Shown here: positions 24,532 to 32,860 of the stretch, one piece after another
How positions within the stretch are numbered: position 1 is the stretch's first letter
How the letters are laid out: every line of letters begins with the position of its first letter
NCBI RefSeq assembly: GCF_023824195.1
Contig: NZ_CP085442.1
Location: 968,001 to 1,032,000, forward strand
Source of the DNA: Priestia megaterium
Lineage (GTDB): Bacteria; Bacillota; Bacilli; Bacillales; Bacillaceae_H
DNA: 64,000 nt
Direction: 5' to 3'
The notes under the pieces: model-generated
The model's database searches: none
What the model was told of the DNA's origin: nothing
Seen by the model: only the letters and a program-made list of their open reading frames with translations
Translations under genes and position numbers: made by a program

Positions 24532-24735
24532 ATGATCGCAAAACGAATCGTAGGGATTGTAGGACCAATTGCTATTGTAGCAGGAGTAGTAGCAGGACTT
24601 GGAGCTTTAAAACATCCGGCTACTCTTTCAACAGATGAACAGCAAAAAATTGAAAATAACGTAAAAATGATTGAACAAACAAAATCAGCTGCTACAGATG
24701 CAGTAAATGATGCTGCGGCAGCTGCTGGAAAATAA
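24532..24735 (+). CDS. pgsE: Small capsule protein PgsE/CapE-like
   Basis: 67 residues with a single N-terminal membrane helix (GIVGPIAIVAGVVAGLGAL) and a helical, alanine-rich tail. It lies 20 bp after capD with a TTGGAGGAATAG ribosome site. Position, size and membrane helix match the small CapE/PgsE proteins needed for efficient polyglutamate synthesis; sequence similarity in so short a protein is less decisive than context. It is followed by a terminator. Confidence 0.8.
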   Translation: MIAKRIVGIVGPIAIVAGVVAGLGALKHPATLSTDEQQKIENNVKMIEQTKSAATDAVNDAAAAAGK

Positions 24736-24750
24736 ATCTTATGTAGTAAC

Positions 24751-24784
24751 AAAAAGGCATCGTCCTAGACGATGTCTTTTTTGT
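24751..24784 (+). terminator. Intrinsic terminator of the pgs operon
   Basis: AAAAAGGCATCGTC pairs with GACGATGTCTTTTT across a CTA loop, followed by T's. It sits directly after pgsE and separates the second capD-like gene. Confidence 0.87.
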
Positions 24785-24858
24785 GTTCAATGTAATGTAT
24801 GGATAAAAATGAAAGCGCTTCACAAAATATACAGATGAGTAAAAATGGAGGGTAAGAT

Positions 24859-26421
24859 GTGAATAAAAAATTACTGTTGTTTAATATTATTGCTTTTTTT
24901 TTATTAATTTGCGTTATAGCCGCTTTTTTTATGACTCAATCGAGTACAGACCTTAGTCCTGAAAAGCTTCTTAGAAAAAATAATGATCATTCTTATGGTG
25001 TGAGTTCCTCTAATTCTCTGGCAGCAAATGTAGGGATGGACGTATTAAAAGAAGGCGGGAATGCAGTAGATGCGGCCATTGCTATTTCGTATGCCCTCAA
25101 CGTAGTCGAACCTTTTGGATCTGGAATTGGCGGAGGTGGAGGTATGCTGATTGCCAAAAAAGATCAGCCTGCTACCTTTATCGATTACCGGGAAACCGCT
25201 CCAACTTCTATGAGCGGTAAAAACGGCGTGCCGGGATTTGTCGCTGGTATGGAATATATTCAGCAGAAGTATGGTACAAAATCAATGAGTGATTTGATTC
25301 AGCCGGCTGTTGAATACGCTGAAAAAGGGTTTGAAGTAGACTCTCTTTTATCTTCTCGATTGTATTACTCTAGAGGAAGGATGGATGTAGACGATCTATC
25401 CGCTTTTTATCCGAAGGGAGAAGCAATCGAAGAAGGAGAAACGCTGTCGCAGCCCGTGTTAGCTAAAACGCTAATCAAGATTCAGCGAGAAGGTGCATCT
25501 GCATTTTATAAAGGAGATGTGGCACAAGATCTTGCTGATGCAACGCCTATTTCTAAAAAAGACTTATCTTCCTATCAAGTGACAGAAACCAAGCCTGTCG
25601 TTTCTGCTTACAATGGAACGGAAGTGATTTCAGCGCCTCCGCCTTTTTCCGGAATTACACTGATTCAAATGTTAAAAATGGCAGAGAAAGAAAATCTTGA
25701 AACAATGCCTGACAAAGAATATTACGAAACGATGAACAGAATTAAAAAAGCAGCTTACTCCGACCGGTTAAAACAAATCGGAGATCCAGACTTTCATAAT
25801 CAAAACTCAAGTGAATTAGTTAGTGATGATTATATAACAAACTTGGTCAATCACCCGACACGTTCTTCAGGTGAAGGCGATGAAGAACACGAAAGTACAA
25901 CACATTTTGTGGTTATTGATTCAGAAGGAACCGTCGTATCTACAACCAATACGTTGAGTAATTTCTTTGGTACAGGCGAACAAGTTGACGGCTTTTTTCT
26001 TAATAACAATGCTGATACCTTTGGAAGCAAAGAACCGAATAATCGCGAGCCAGGAAAAAGAGCAAGAACTTTTACAGCTCCAACTATTATAAGAGAAAAA
26101 GGCGAGTGGGCGATGGGAATAGGTTCTCCGGGCGGAACACGGATTCCTCAAATTTTAACTCAGGTACTTTCTAAAAACCTTGAAGGAAATGAACCGCTTC
26201 AAGAAGCTGTAAATGAACCGCGATTTATTTTTGACGATTCGACTATTTATGTAGAGCCCGATTTAAATACAAAAAATATTCCTTCTGCGTTTCGAATAGA
26301 AACAAAGGAAAGCGACGTCTTTTATGGAGGCATCCAAGCGTTAACCATTAATTTTCAAGATAAACAAATGGAAGGAGCGGGAGACCCTAGAAGGAATGGA
26401 GTTTGGAAAACAGGAGATTAA
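24859..26421 (+). CDS. Second CapD-like gamma-glutamyltranspeptidase
   Basis: 520 residues, a close paralogue of the protein at 22949 with the same architecture: N-terminal anchor, GGNAVDAAIAISYALNVVE, GSGIGGGGGMLI, nucleophile in HESTTHFVVID, STTNTLSNFFGTG, and GSPGGTRIPQ. Translation starts at GTG behind GGAGGG. It lies beyond the pgs terminator, so it has its own expression; an imperfect cre-like TGAAAGCGCTTCA lies 37 bp upstream. It may release or hydrolyse the polymer while the other anchors it, but which does which cannot be seen. Confidence 0.9.
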   Translation: MNKKLLLFNIIAFFLLICVIAAFFMTQSSTDLSPEKLLRKNNDHSYGVSSSNSLAANVGMDVLKEGGNAVDAAIAISYALNVVEPFGSGIGGGGGMLIAKKDQPATFIDYRETAPTSMSGKNGVPGFVAGMEYIQQKYGTKSMSDLIQPAVEYAEKGFEVDSLLSSRLYYSRGRMDVDDLSAFYPKGEAIEEGETLSQPVLAKTLIKIQREGASAFYKGDVAQDLADATPISKKDLSSYQVTETKPVVSAYNGTEVISAPPPFSGITLIQMLKMAEKENLETMPDKEYYETMNRIKKAAYSDRLKQIGDPDFHNQNSSELVSDDYITNLVNHPTRSSGEGDEEHESTTHFVVIDSEGTVVSTTNTLSNFFGTGEQVDGFFLNNNADTFGSKEPNNREPGKRARTFTAPTIIREKGEWAMGIGSPGGTRIPQILTQVLSKNLEGNEPLQEAVNEPRFIFDDSTIYVEPDLNTKNIPSAFRIETKESDVFYGGIQALTINFQDKQMEGAGDPRRNGVWKTGD

Positions 26422-26448
26422 TGAAAAGAAAGATCCCTTCTCATATGC

Positions 26449-26937
26449 TTAGGCATAGTGAGAAGGCGTTTGAAAATATCGAATGGAATGAAAATCTTTG
26501 TCGCTGGAATGAAAATGTACGTAAATGGGGGAACGATCTAAAGCAGGGTGAGCGTTGAAAAACGTGGCATCACCGTAGCGCAAAGCTTTTAGCAAGTAAG
26601 GCATTTCCTGTTTGAAAATAGCATATCGTATGGCTTGAACGGATTTTTCCGTTTGTTCATTTCCAATAAATACGTATACATACAGCGTATCAACACCGTC
26701 TTTGTGGAGCCATTCGGCAAAAAGCTCATTTCGCTGCTCATTTAATTGATCAACAGCAAACTTTTCGTCGATCCAAAGAAATAAATCGTCTGTTTGTTCA
26801 GAATGTGTGAGCGTATAGCGTCGCCCAATAAAAGGAAAGGTGGGCGTGCTTCCTTGCCGGTATGTGACGCTAAATTGCTGAGGATTAAAAGCAGACAAAC
26901 GGCATCTTCCTTTCACGCTTTTAAGTAGTTTATGCAT
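26449..26937 (-). CDS. Staygreen-family protein
   Basis: 162 residues from ATG at 26937 (an in-frame GTG at 26955 is possible; neither has a strong ribosome site). The stretch SAFNPQQFSVTYRQGSTPTF, then RRYTLTHSEQTDDLFLWID, is the core of the Staygreen family; RKYTLTHSD is its hallmark. In plants SGR is a magnesium dechelatase of chlorophyll a, and bacterial members occur in non-photosynthetic species. No chlorophyll genes are here, so the native role is unknown. It converges on the second capD-like gene, and a near-palindrome at 26435-26466 lies between them. Confidence 0.8.
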   Translation of the reverse strand: MHKLLKSVKGRCRLSAFNPQQFSVTYRQGSTPTFPFIGRRYTLTHSEQTDDLFLWIDEKFAVDQLNEQRNELFAEWLHKDGVDTLYVYVFIGNEQTEKSVQAIRYAIFKQEMPYLLKALRYGDATFFNAHPALDRSPIYVHFHSSDKDFHSIRYFQTPSHYA

Positions 26938-27046
26938 AAAAAAGAGAAATTTCACACATTCGTCAAGAATTTTAAGCTGTTTTTCTTACATGCATACTTA
27001 TGAAAAAGTTGTTACACTGAAGAAAAGAAATAGTGGGTGATAAAAG

Positions 27047-27214
27047 ATGGAGCCGCTGTATATTGTCTTATCGATTTTTTTAGCAGCGATGCTATCGTAT
27101 GATATTGCTAAATTTGTTCGAGGGGACCGGCCGGATTGGAAAGAGGGTCTCGTGACGGGCCTTGTGTTCGTGGGCTTTTTAGCAGCCATGCAAATGGCTT
27201 TTCACATTGTATAG
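27047..27214 (+). CDS. Small membrane protein, 55 residues
   Basis: ATG behind GTGGGTGATAAAAG. The chain is one hydrophobic helix (LYIVLSIFLAAMLSYDI), a charged loop (KFVRGDRPDWKEG) and a second helix (LVTGLVFVGFLAAMQMAF). This hairpin layout and the codon usage look genuine, although the gene is shorter than common cut-offs. No recognisable family. Divergent from the Staygreen gene; repeat copy 3 begins 5 bp after its stop. Confidence 0.65.
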   Translation: MEPLYIVLSIFLAAMLSYDIAKFVRGDRPDWKEGLVTGLVFVGFLAAMQMAFHIV

Positions 27215-27218
27215 CGCA

Positions 27219-27540
27219 GAAAGAGGCTGAGACAAAAGTAGTTTAGTTGAAGGGAAGATCCGAATGATGAATTGAGATTCTTGCTTAAGAATCGACTTCG
27301 TTCGGATTTTTTTATCGGTATAGTGAACCTAGATTTCATGTATGCAGCTGCTTCTAGCTGTTGTTTGGAGGGTAAGGCGAATACTCCTGCGGGAAAAGCC
27401 GAAGAGGTGAGACCCCGCAGAAAGTGGAGTCCTGCACGGAAATCAACAGCGGTGGAACAAGCGATCCATACTAACTCATTTATCCCATTTATTCGTCTTT
27501 AGATTCCATTGATTTCGTTATGTCTCAATCTCTTTTTTAA
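27219..27540 (+). repeat. Structured dispersed repeat, copy 3 (internal deletion)
   Basis: The left end GAAAGAGGCTGAGACAAAAG and right end TTATGTCTCAATCTCTTTTTT form the clearest terminal inverted repeat of the four copies. The left hairpin (ATCCGAA... with TTCGGAT, near 27259-27310) is kept, with a different inner sequence. About 40 bp of the core are missing: GACCCCGCAG (ending near 27420) runs directly into AAAGTGGAGTCCTGCACGG, removing the GC-rich segment present in the other copies. Confidence 0.88.
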
Positions 27541-27634
27541 AGATATGCCGGATAAGTTTAGTCCGGCAAGACTAAAAAGCTTGGATATAGAATAAGCTGT
27601 TGTATACTGCATTTTTGATAAAGGGGCTTTTTAC

Positions 27635-28108
27635 TTGTATCGAAAAAAAACACTGCTTTTGAAGCGAAGTTTAGGATTAGCTGTGTTTCTTTCTGTTATT
27701 GCGCTAGGAATTTGGATGTTTCAATTTACATTCTTTTCTCCGAGTCATCAAGCCAAATCTGCCGTAAAAGAATTTTATACGCTAGAACAGGAAGGGAACT
27801 TTTCGGAATCATGGAACCTTTTTCATTCATCCATGAAAAAGAAGTGGACAAAAGGTGCATACATACAAGATCGAGCACACGTATTTCTCAATCATTTTGG
27901 GGTAGACACTTTTACGTATTCCATTGAAGATGTTGAAAAAAGAAAGAGCTGGAAGATGGAAAATGATCGTAAAGCGTTTCCTGTTGTTTACGAAATGACC
28001 GTTATCCAAACGTATAAAGGGAAATATGGAAACTTTGATTTGGTGCAGAAAGTGTATGCTGTTCGTGAAAAAGGAGAATGGAAAGTCGTGTGGGATTATA
28101 AACAGTAG
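27635..28108 (+). CDS. Uncharacterised membrane-anchored protein (NTF2-like size)
   Basis: 157 residues from TTG at 27635 behind AAAGGGGC. The N-terminal helix SLGLAVFLSVIALGIWMFQF anchors or exports it. The outer part begins with AVKEFYTLEQEGNFSESWNL and ends KGEWKVVWDYKQ, a pattern seen in NTF2/lumazine-like extracellular domains in Bacilli. No catalytic residues are apparent, and the family cannot be assigned with certainty. Confidence 0.65.
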   Translation: MYRKKTLLLKRSLGLAVFLSVIALGIWMFQFTFFSPSHQAKSAVKEFYTLEQEGNFSESWNLFHSSMKKKWTKGAYIQDRAHVFLNHFGVDTFTYSIEDVEKRKSWKMENDRKAFPVVYEMTVIQTYKGKYGNFDLVQKVYAVREKGEWKVVWDYKQ

Positions 28109-28237
28109 GAGAGCCTGCTGTTTTTTTATCTTCATAAGAAATGAGCATACCTCAGCTGTTAATATGCCTCTTTTTTAACAGAAAAAACGTTATGTTTTTT
28201 TACGAGTGGGTAAAATGAAAGAAGGAGGCGAACACAG

Positions 28238-28897
28238 ATGAAATTTAAAACGATTTTATTTGATGCATATGGAACACTGTTTGATGTACATACCGTTATT
28301 GAAACGTGTGATAAGCTGTATCCGGAACGAGGAGAAAGTATTAGCCATTTATGGCGTTTGAAGCAAATTGAATATGCAATGCAATATCAGCTGATGGGAC
28401 GATACGTTGACTTTTATACATTAACAAATCAATCCCTGAAATATGCAGCAGAAGCAAATGATATTGATTTAACGGAACATGAAGAAAAAATGCTGATGAG
28501 TGCTTACATGAAGCTGAATGTCTACGATGAGGTCAAAGAGGTGCTCGCCTATTTAAAAGAAAAAGGATATCGTCTGGCTATTTTTACGAATGGTCCTAAG
28601 CACATGATTGATCCGCTTGTTTCTTATCACAACATGAATCATTTATTTGAAGACGTTATTTCCGTAGACGAAATCAAACAGTACAAGCCTACGATGGCAA
28701 GCTATCACTATGCAAAAAATAAAATGAACGCCAAAAGAGAAGAAGTATTATTTTTGTCATCGAATACATGGGATATTGCCGGTGCTAAAAACTACGGGTT
28801 CGCAACGGCTTGGGTCAACCGAAAAGGAAATGTAGCTGAACATAAAGAATTGCAGCCAAACGTAATCATTAAAAGCTTAAATCAGCTTATTAAATAA
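28238..28897 (+). CDS. Haloacid dehalogenase-type hydrolase (HAD type II)
   Basis: 219 residues. HAD motif I is TILFDAYGTLFDVH (the second Asp of the usual DxD is Tyr-Gly, as in L-2-haloacid dehalogenases), motif II is LAIFTNGPK, motif III is the KPTMASYHYAK lysine, and motif IV is FLSSNTWDIAGAKNYGF. The SSN-x-W-D-x-x-G-A element is characteristic of 2-haloacid dehalogenases, which hydrolyse carbon-halogen bonds through an aspartyl ester. GAAGGAGGCG precedes the ATG. Physiological substrate unknown. Confidence 0.87.
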   Translation: MKFKTILFDAYGTLFDVHTVIETCDKLYPERGESISHLWRLKQIEYAMQYQLMGRYVDFYTLTNQSLKYAAEANDIDLTEHEEKMLMSAYMKLNVYDEVKEVLAYLKEKGYRLAIFTNGPKHMIDPLVSYHNMNHLFEDVISVDEIKQYKPTMASYHYAKNKMNAKREEVLFLSSNTWDIAGAKNYGFATAWVNRKGNVAEHKELQPNVIIKSLNQLIK

Positions 28898-28899
28898 AA

Positions 28900-28931
28900 A
28901 AAGAACGAGCATTAAGCTCGTCCTTTTTATT
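28900..28931. terminator. Bidirectional terminator
   Basis: AAAAAGAACGAGC with GCTCGTCCTTTTT around an ATTAA loop (one mismatch), between the convergent dehalogenase and CsbD genes. Confidence 0.75.
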
Positions 28932-29109
28932 TATTGCTAAATGTATCTTTTGTTTCGCCTACTGCTTTTTGAGCATTTCCTTTTGTTTTCTCAGCTTTTC
29001 CTTCACGCTGAAGGTCGCGGTTATTCGTTGCATTTCCCACTTGATCTTTTACTTCACCTTTAGCTTTGGATACATTTCCTTTAATTTTATCTCCTAAACC
29101 TTTACTCAT
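28927..29109 (-). CDS. CsbD-family general stress protein
   Basis: 60 residues, hydrophilic and lysine/glycine-rich. GLGDKIKGNVSKAKGEVKDQ and GNAQKAVGETKDT are the repeated CsbD signature. Members are abundant stress proteins, in B. subtilis under SigB, with unknown biochemical role. AGAAAGGAAG lies before the ATG. I looked for a SigB promoter upstream; only a weak GTTTAA-like -35 was visible. Confidence 0.9.
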   Translation of the reverse strand: MSKGLGDKIKGNVSKAKGEVKDQVGNATNNRDLQREGKAEKTKGNAQKAVGETKDTFSNK

Positions 29110-29252
29110 TTTAATCTTCCTTTCTATTAGTAATTAAGTAGTGTTACTTGTCTGTTCCACCATTAGAAAGAAATTAAACATATTTTCTGATTTCAACTTA
29201 AACAGAAGCTAAGCATACGATATTCAGGAGTAATGTGTAGGCACTATCATTA

Positions 29253-29819
29253 TTATTGTTCGGAGGTTTTAAGCTCCCAATCATCATAAATCTGAGATTC
29301 ATAAGGCCATGATAATAAGCTTAAAGATTCCACTGCTTTTAGAACAAGAGGCGAAGCATTATCGATGTTGAGATCCTGCGGTGCAATCCACAATGCTTCC
29401 AAAGAATCCTGTCCTTCAAACTGTACGGGATGGGAAAGGAGCTCACCGCCGGCAATGTCTACGTAATAAAAAACGGCAATGTGATGCACGTGGGTAAATT
29501 CTTTCCACTTACAGGGATACTGAAAATCTGTTGTACCCGCTTGAGAAACAATGTTAATCTCAAAGCCTGTTTCTTCACTAAACTCTCTTTTCATCGCATT
29601 TGTTAAAGTTTCACCGTGTTCTAGCTGTCCGCCTGGCAAATCAAAACGATGAATATACGGACCTCTATTTTTTCGAATAACAAGCAGCTTGTTATTTCGC
29701 ATACAAATTCCATATACGCCAAAGGCGCGATCATAGTTTGGTTCCATCTTTTTTTCACTACTTTCTATAACAGAATGGCTTGATAAAGCATAGCTGGATT
29801 TCTTTATCCTACCATACAT
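29253..29819 (-). CDS. Nudix hydrolase
   Basis: 188 residues if started at 29819, 164 if started at the inner ATG (29747), which begins nearer the conserved domain; neither ribosome site is strong. The Nudix box GQLEHGETLTNAMKREFSEE (G-x5-E-x7-R-E-x2-E-E) is complete, so a metal-dependent pyrophosphohydrolase activity on nucleoside-diphosphate-type substrates is expected. It lies just downstream of yngK on the same strand. The substrate cannot be inferred. Confidence 0.88.
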   Translation of the reverse strand: MYGRIKKSSYALSSHSVIESSEKKMEPNYDRAFGVYGICMRNNKLLVIRKNRGPYIHRFDLPGGQLEHGETLTNAMKREFSEETGFEINIVSQAGTTDFQYPCKWKEFTHVHHIAVFYYVDIAGGELLSHPVQFEGQDSLEALWIAPQDLNIDNASPLVLKAVESLSLLSWPYESQIYDDWELKTSEQ

Positions 29820-29837
29820 TTTGTTATAGAACCTTTT

Positions 29838-31388
29838 TTAATGAGGTGCTTTTACAGTAAGCGTGCGGGAAACAGCACTTTCGTTATGCAAACGGTCAAC
29901 AGAGGTTACAACATATGTGTATGTTTGATTTTTGAGTGCATTTTGATCTACAAACAATTGTTTTTCTCCTGTTTTCCGAACGGTTGTCAGCAAGTTTTCT
30001 GCGTTGTTAATGTCGCCTTTTTTATTGCCTTGAAAGCGATAAATGGCATAATAAGCGGAATCATTCTGCTGATGATCTCGAATTTCAAACGCTGCTTCTT
30101 TTGTATGAGGGCCCGCGTTTTTTAATTTTGGTGCTTTTGGGGCCGTATTATCAAGCCAAGGCATTGACGGAATAAGCGCAGGGTGTTTATAAATATCGTT
30201 TTGCAGCTTGTATTTTATTCCTAGCGGGTTTCGGTTCAAATCTTTCAGGCTAAAATGCATGCTCCCCTGTACTTCTGGAAACTGGTGATTCAGAGCAATT
30301 TGCCTTGGGTACTCATCGGGATCAGACCAAGCTTCCACCGCGTTGTTATTAATTTTGTAAGCAGCTTGTCCAATATAAAGGTGGACTGGCTTTCCGCGAA
30401 CTTCATCTCTCCACCAGTTGAGCAGCGTATCGTAAGCAGCGGGTTCAAATCCGATATTCCAATAAATTTGCGGAGTGATGTAATCAATGTATCCATTTTG
30501 AATCCACGTACGCGTATCGGCATACAAATCATCGTAGTTTGTTTGTCCAGCAGTCGTCTTAGAGCCAGTTGGATCATTAGCAATGTTTCTCCATACGCCG
30601 AACGGACTGATACCAAACTTTACGTATGATTTTGTTTTTTTAATAGACGTGTTTAAATCTCGAACAAGCTGATTAACATTGTCACGTCGCCAGTCTTCAA
30701 TGTTGGAAAACGTTTGAGCGCCATAGGTTTCATATGTTTTTTGATCTGGGAACGTTTGACCTGCAATTTTGTAAGGGTAAAAATAGTCGTCCATATGAAC
30801 AGCATCAATATCATAGTTTCTTACGACTTCGAGCACTTCTTCAATAATAAAGTTTTTTACTTCTGGAATACCTGGGTTATAGTAGAGTTGTTTTCCGTAG
30901 GAGACGACCCAATCAGGATGTTGTTTGGCAGGATGATTATCGGCTAGTTTGTTTAAATCAGTATGATTCATGGTAATGCGGTAAGGGTTAAACCATGCGT
31001 GGAATTCTAAGTTGCGCTTATGTGCTTCGTCTACCATAAAGGCTAGAGGATCATAGCCGGGATCTTTTCCTTGTGTTCCGGTTAAATATTCTGACCACGG
31101 GCCATATTTTGACGGATAAAAGGAATCAGCAGTGGGTTTAATCTGAACAACTACAGCATTCATCCCCATCTTTTTTACTTCATCTAGCAAATAGGTAAAC
31201 TCTTTTTTCTGCTGCTCAACCGGAAGACCAGGCTGAGAAGGCCAGTCAATGTTGTATACGCTTGCAATCCAAGCGGCTCGAAGCTCCCGCTTTTGATACG
31301 TAGTAGGTACGTCTGCTTTAGCAGGTAATGTGCTCGAACAAAACAGCAGCAAAAACAAGATGCCTCCAACCCATTTTTTAATATGCAT
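29838..31388 (-). CDS. yngK: GHL10 glycoside hydrolase, YngK/DigH-like
   Basis: 516 residues from ATG at 31388, behind AGGAGGAACGAAC; an upstream in-frame extension lacks a site. A signal peptide (KKWVGGILFLLLFCSS...) precedes the GHL10 (DUF187) TIM barrel: RELRAAWIASVYNIDWPS, WFNPYR, DAVHMDDYFYPY with acidic residues at the putative active site, FGISPFGVW, DYITPQIYW. A C-terminal domain of fibronectin-III character follows (about residues 415-516). The E. coli relative DigH (YddW) hydrolyses denuded peptidoglycan strands. Its position, divergent from the MurNAc-salvage operon, supports an outside-the-cell role in freeing cell-wall sugars. Confidence 0.87.
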   Translation of the reverse strand: MHIKKWVGGILFLLLFCSSTLPAKADVPTTYQKRELRAAWIASVYNIDWPSQPGLPVEQQKKEFTYLLDEVKKMGMNAVVVQIKPTADSFYPSKYGPWSEYLTGTQGKDPGYDPLAFMVDEAHKRNLEFHAWFNPYRITMNHTDLNKLADNHPAKQHPDWVVSYGKQLYYNPGIPEVKNFIIEEVLEVVRNYDIDAVHMDDYFYPYKIAGQTFPDQKTYETYGAQTFSNIEDWRRDNVNQLVRDLNTSIKKTKSYVKFGISPFGVWRNIANDPTGSKTTAGQTNYDDLYADTRTWIQNGYIDYITPQIYWNIGFEPAAYDTLLNWWRDEVRGKPVHLYIGQAAYKINNNAVEAWSDPDEYPRQIALNHQFPEVQGSMHFSLKDLNRNPLGIKYKLQNDIYKHPALIPSMPWLDNTAPKAPKLKNAGPHTKEAAFEIRDHQQNDSAYYAIYRFQGNKKGDINNAENLLTTVRKTGEKQLFVDQNALKNQTYTYVVTSVDRLHNESAVSRTLTVKAPH

Positions 31389-31520
31389 GTTCGTTCCTCC
31401 TTTTTTTTTGGTTGAGATAAAATTTCTTTCATAATATAGCATGCGGTCGTTATATTCACAATAGATTTTAATAAAATATTCTGAAAAATAAAATAAAGTT
31501 TTAAAAATATCAGAAAAATA

Positions 31521-31549
31521 TTGAAATTAAACTTCAGAAAAAATATAAT
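31521..31549 (+). promoter_or_regulatory. Promoter of the cell-wall sugar operon
   Basis: TTGAAA (31521-31526) and TATAAT (31544-31549), 17 bp apart. Around it lie repeats of (T/A)TC(T/A)GAAAAA: TTCTGAAAAAT near 31476, ATCAGAAAAAT near 31509 and TTCAGAAAAAA near 31532. These are candidate half-sites for the MurR regulator encoded by the first gene. Confidence 0.6.
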
Positions 31550-31603
31550 AATGGTAATTTAAAGAATATTTTAGAAATACGTTGCTTAACGATGGAGGAA
31601 TTC

Positions 31604-32458
31604 ATGCGCCAATTTTCCGTACTTACTTTAATCGATGCACAAATGAATCATTACAGTCCTGCTGAAGGAAGAGTAGCTGATTACGTGCTAGAAAATCCCA
31701 CGACCACGTTGAACTTAACGACCAAACAGCTAGCTAAGCAGTGTCAGTGCAGCGAAGCTACGATTATTCGCTTTTGTCAGCGTGTAGGCATTAATAGTTT
31801 TAAAGAATTAAAGATTGAATTAGCAAAAGATGCTCATAAGGTGAATACCGAACAGCTGCCGAATCTTCCAGTTAATTTTGAAGACGAGACCGATGCTGTG
31901 CTTGAAAAAGTCATAAGCAAAAGTATGAGCGCACTGATGAATACAAGTCGATTAGTGAGCACTTCTGCAATTGATGCAGCTGCGGAAGCTATTCATGGAG
32001 CGAAACGAGTGTTTTTATACGGAGCAGGAGGATCATCTGTAGTTGCACTAGATGCTCAGTATAAACTGCTTCGAATTGATATTTCGGCTCTGTTTTCATT
32101 AGATAGCCATGTTCAAATGGTGATGGCTACGAATATGACAAAAGATGATGTGCTGTTTGTGGTATCCACTTCCGGTCAAACAAAAGAAGTGATAGAGCTG
32201 ATGCAAATAGCCAAAGACAAAGGAGCAGCGGTCATTTTGCTAACGCAGCACGGATCATCGCCAGCTTCTAGATTAGCTGATATTCTGCTGACTATTTCGG
32301 TAGAAGAACAGCATATTCGAATTGGAACGATGAGCGCTCGTATTGCTCAGTTAGCCATTGTAGATGCGATGTTTATACGGTTATGTATTCAAAAAGGCAA
32401 TCAAGTGTTTGAACGCATAATCGATACACATAATGTAATTCAAAAAATAAAGAGGTAG
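31604..32458 (+). CDS. murR: MurR/RpiR-family regulator of cell-wall sugar use
   Basis: 284 residues from the ATG at 31604 with GGAGG 5 nt upstream; the ATG at 31592 lies inside that site. The N-terminal RpiR helix-turn-helix is clear (NLTTKQLAKQCQCSEATIIR, then RFCQRVGINSFKELKIEL), and the C-terminal SIS domain shows VFLYGAGGSSVVALDAQYK and FVVSTSGQTKEVIEL. Regulators of this class bind sugar phosphates, MurR binding MurNAc-6-phosphate. As the first gene of the operon that ends in murQ, it most likely controls the operon and perhaps divergent yngK. Confidence 0.87.
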   Translation: MRQFSVLTLIDAQMNHYSPAEGRVADYVLENPTTTLNLTTKQLAKQCQCSEATIIRFCQRVGINSFKELKIELAKDAHKVNTEQLPNLPVNFEDETDAVLEKVISKSMSALMNTSRLVSTSAIDAAAEAIHGAKRVFLYGAGGSSVVALDAQYKLLRIDISALFSLDSHVQMVMATNMTKDDVLFVVSTSGQTKEVIELMQIAKDKGAAVILLTQHGSSPASRLADILLTISVEEQHIRIGTMSARIAQLAIVDAMFIRLCIQKGNQVFERIIDTHNVIQKIKR

Positions 32459-32472
32459 GGGGAAACGAGAAA

Positions 32473-32778
32473 ATGAAGGTATTGTTTGTATGTTCTGGAG
32501 GAATGTCAAGTGCGATTGTGGTAAAAGCATTAAAAACGGAAGCCCAAAAGCACGGAACGGATATGGAAGTGCTGGCAATTGGAACAAATGAAGTGGCAGA
32601 GGAAATTCAAAAGGGCTGGGACGTTGTAATGGTTGCACCGCAGATTCGTCACCGGTTTAACGCAGTGAAAGCGGAAGCGGATAAAGCTTCTGTTCCATGC
32701 GGGCCCATTCCGCCGCAGGCTTATACGCCGCTTGGAGGTCCGACGCTTTTTAAAACGGTTCAACAGCTCGTTAGCTAA
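32473..32778 (+). CDS. PTS EIIB component, lactose/cellobiose family
   Basis: 101 residues. The phospho-accepting cysteine is Cys7 in KVLFVCSGGMSSAIVV, and the VVMVAPQIRHRF segment is typical of the IIB-cel fold. It receives phosphate from the IIA protein encoded four genes downstream and passes it to the sugar bound in IIC. It begins 14 bp after murR with AGGGGGAAACGAGAAA. It belongs to the chitobiose/cellobiose branch, unlike the glucose-family MurP usually found in MurNAc operons. Confidence 0.92.
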   Translation: MKVLFVCSGGMSSAIVVKALKTEAQKHGTDMEVLAIGTNEVAEEIQKGWDVVMVAPQIRHRFNAVKAEADKASVPCGPIPPQAYTPLGGPTLFKTVQQLVS

Positions 32779-32860
32779 GAAAAGCAGGTGTATTCCTGCT
32801 TTTTAAATAGATAAGGGGTTTAGCTTACACAAGGGGAGAATATAGAGGGGGAAAGGGTAT

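Noticed and set aside
24810..24822. cre-like TGAAAGCGCTTCA before the second capD-like gene, and a similar TGAAAGCGTTATAC at 46707
   Set aside because: Both lack the conserved C at the right distance (one base out of register), so they are mentioned only as imperfect sites.
29110..29180. SigB promoter for the CsbD gene
   Set aside because: A GTTTAA is present on the minus strand, but no GGGTAT at the proper spacing; not strong enough to annotate.
29841..30947. Several ORFs of 77-124 codons on the plus strand opposite yngK
   Set aside because: They are shadows of a strong minus-strand gene with a clear domain structure and a good ribosome site.
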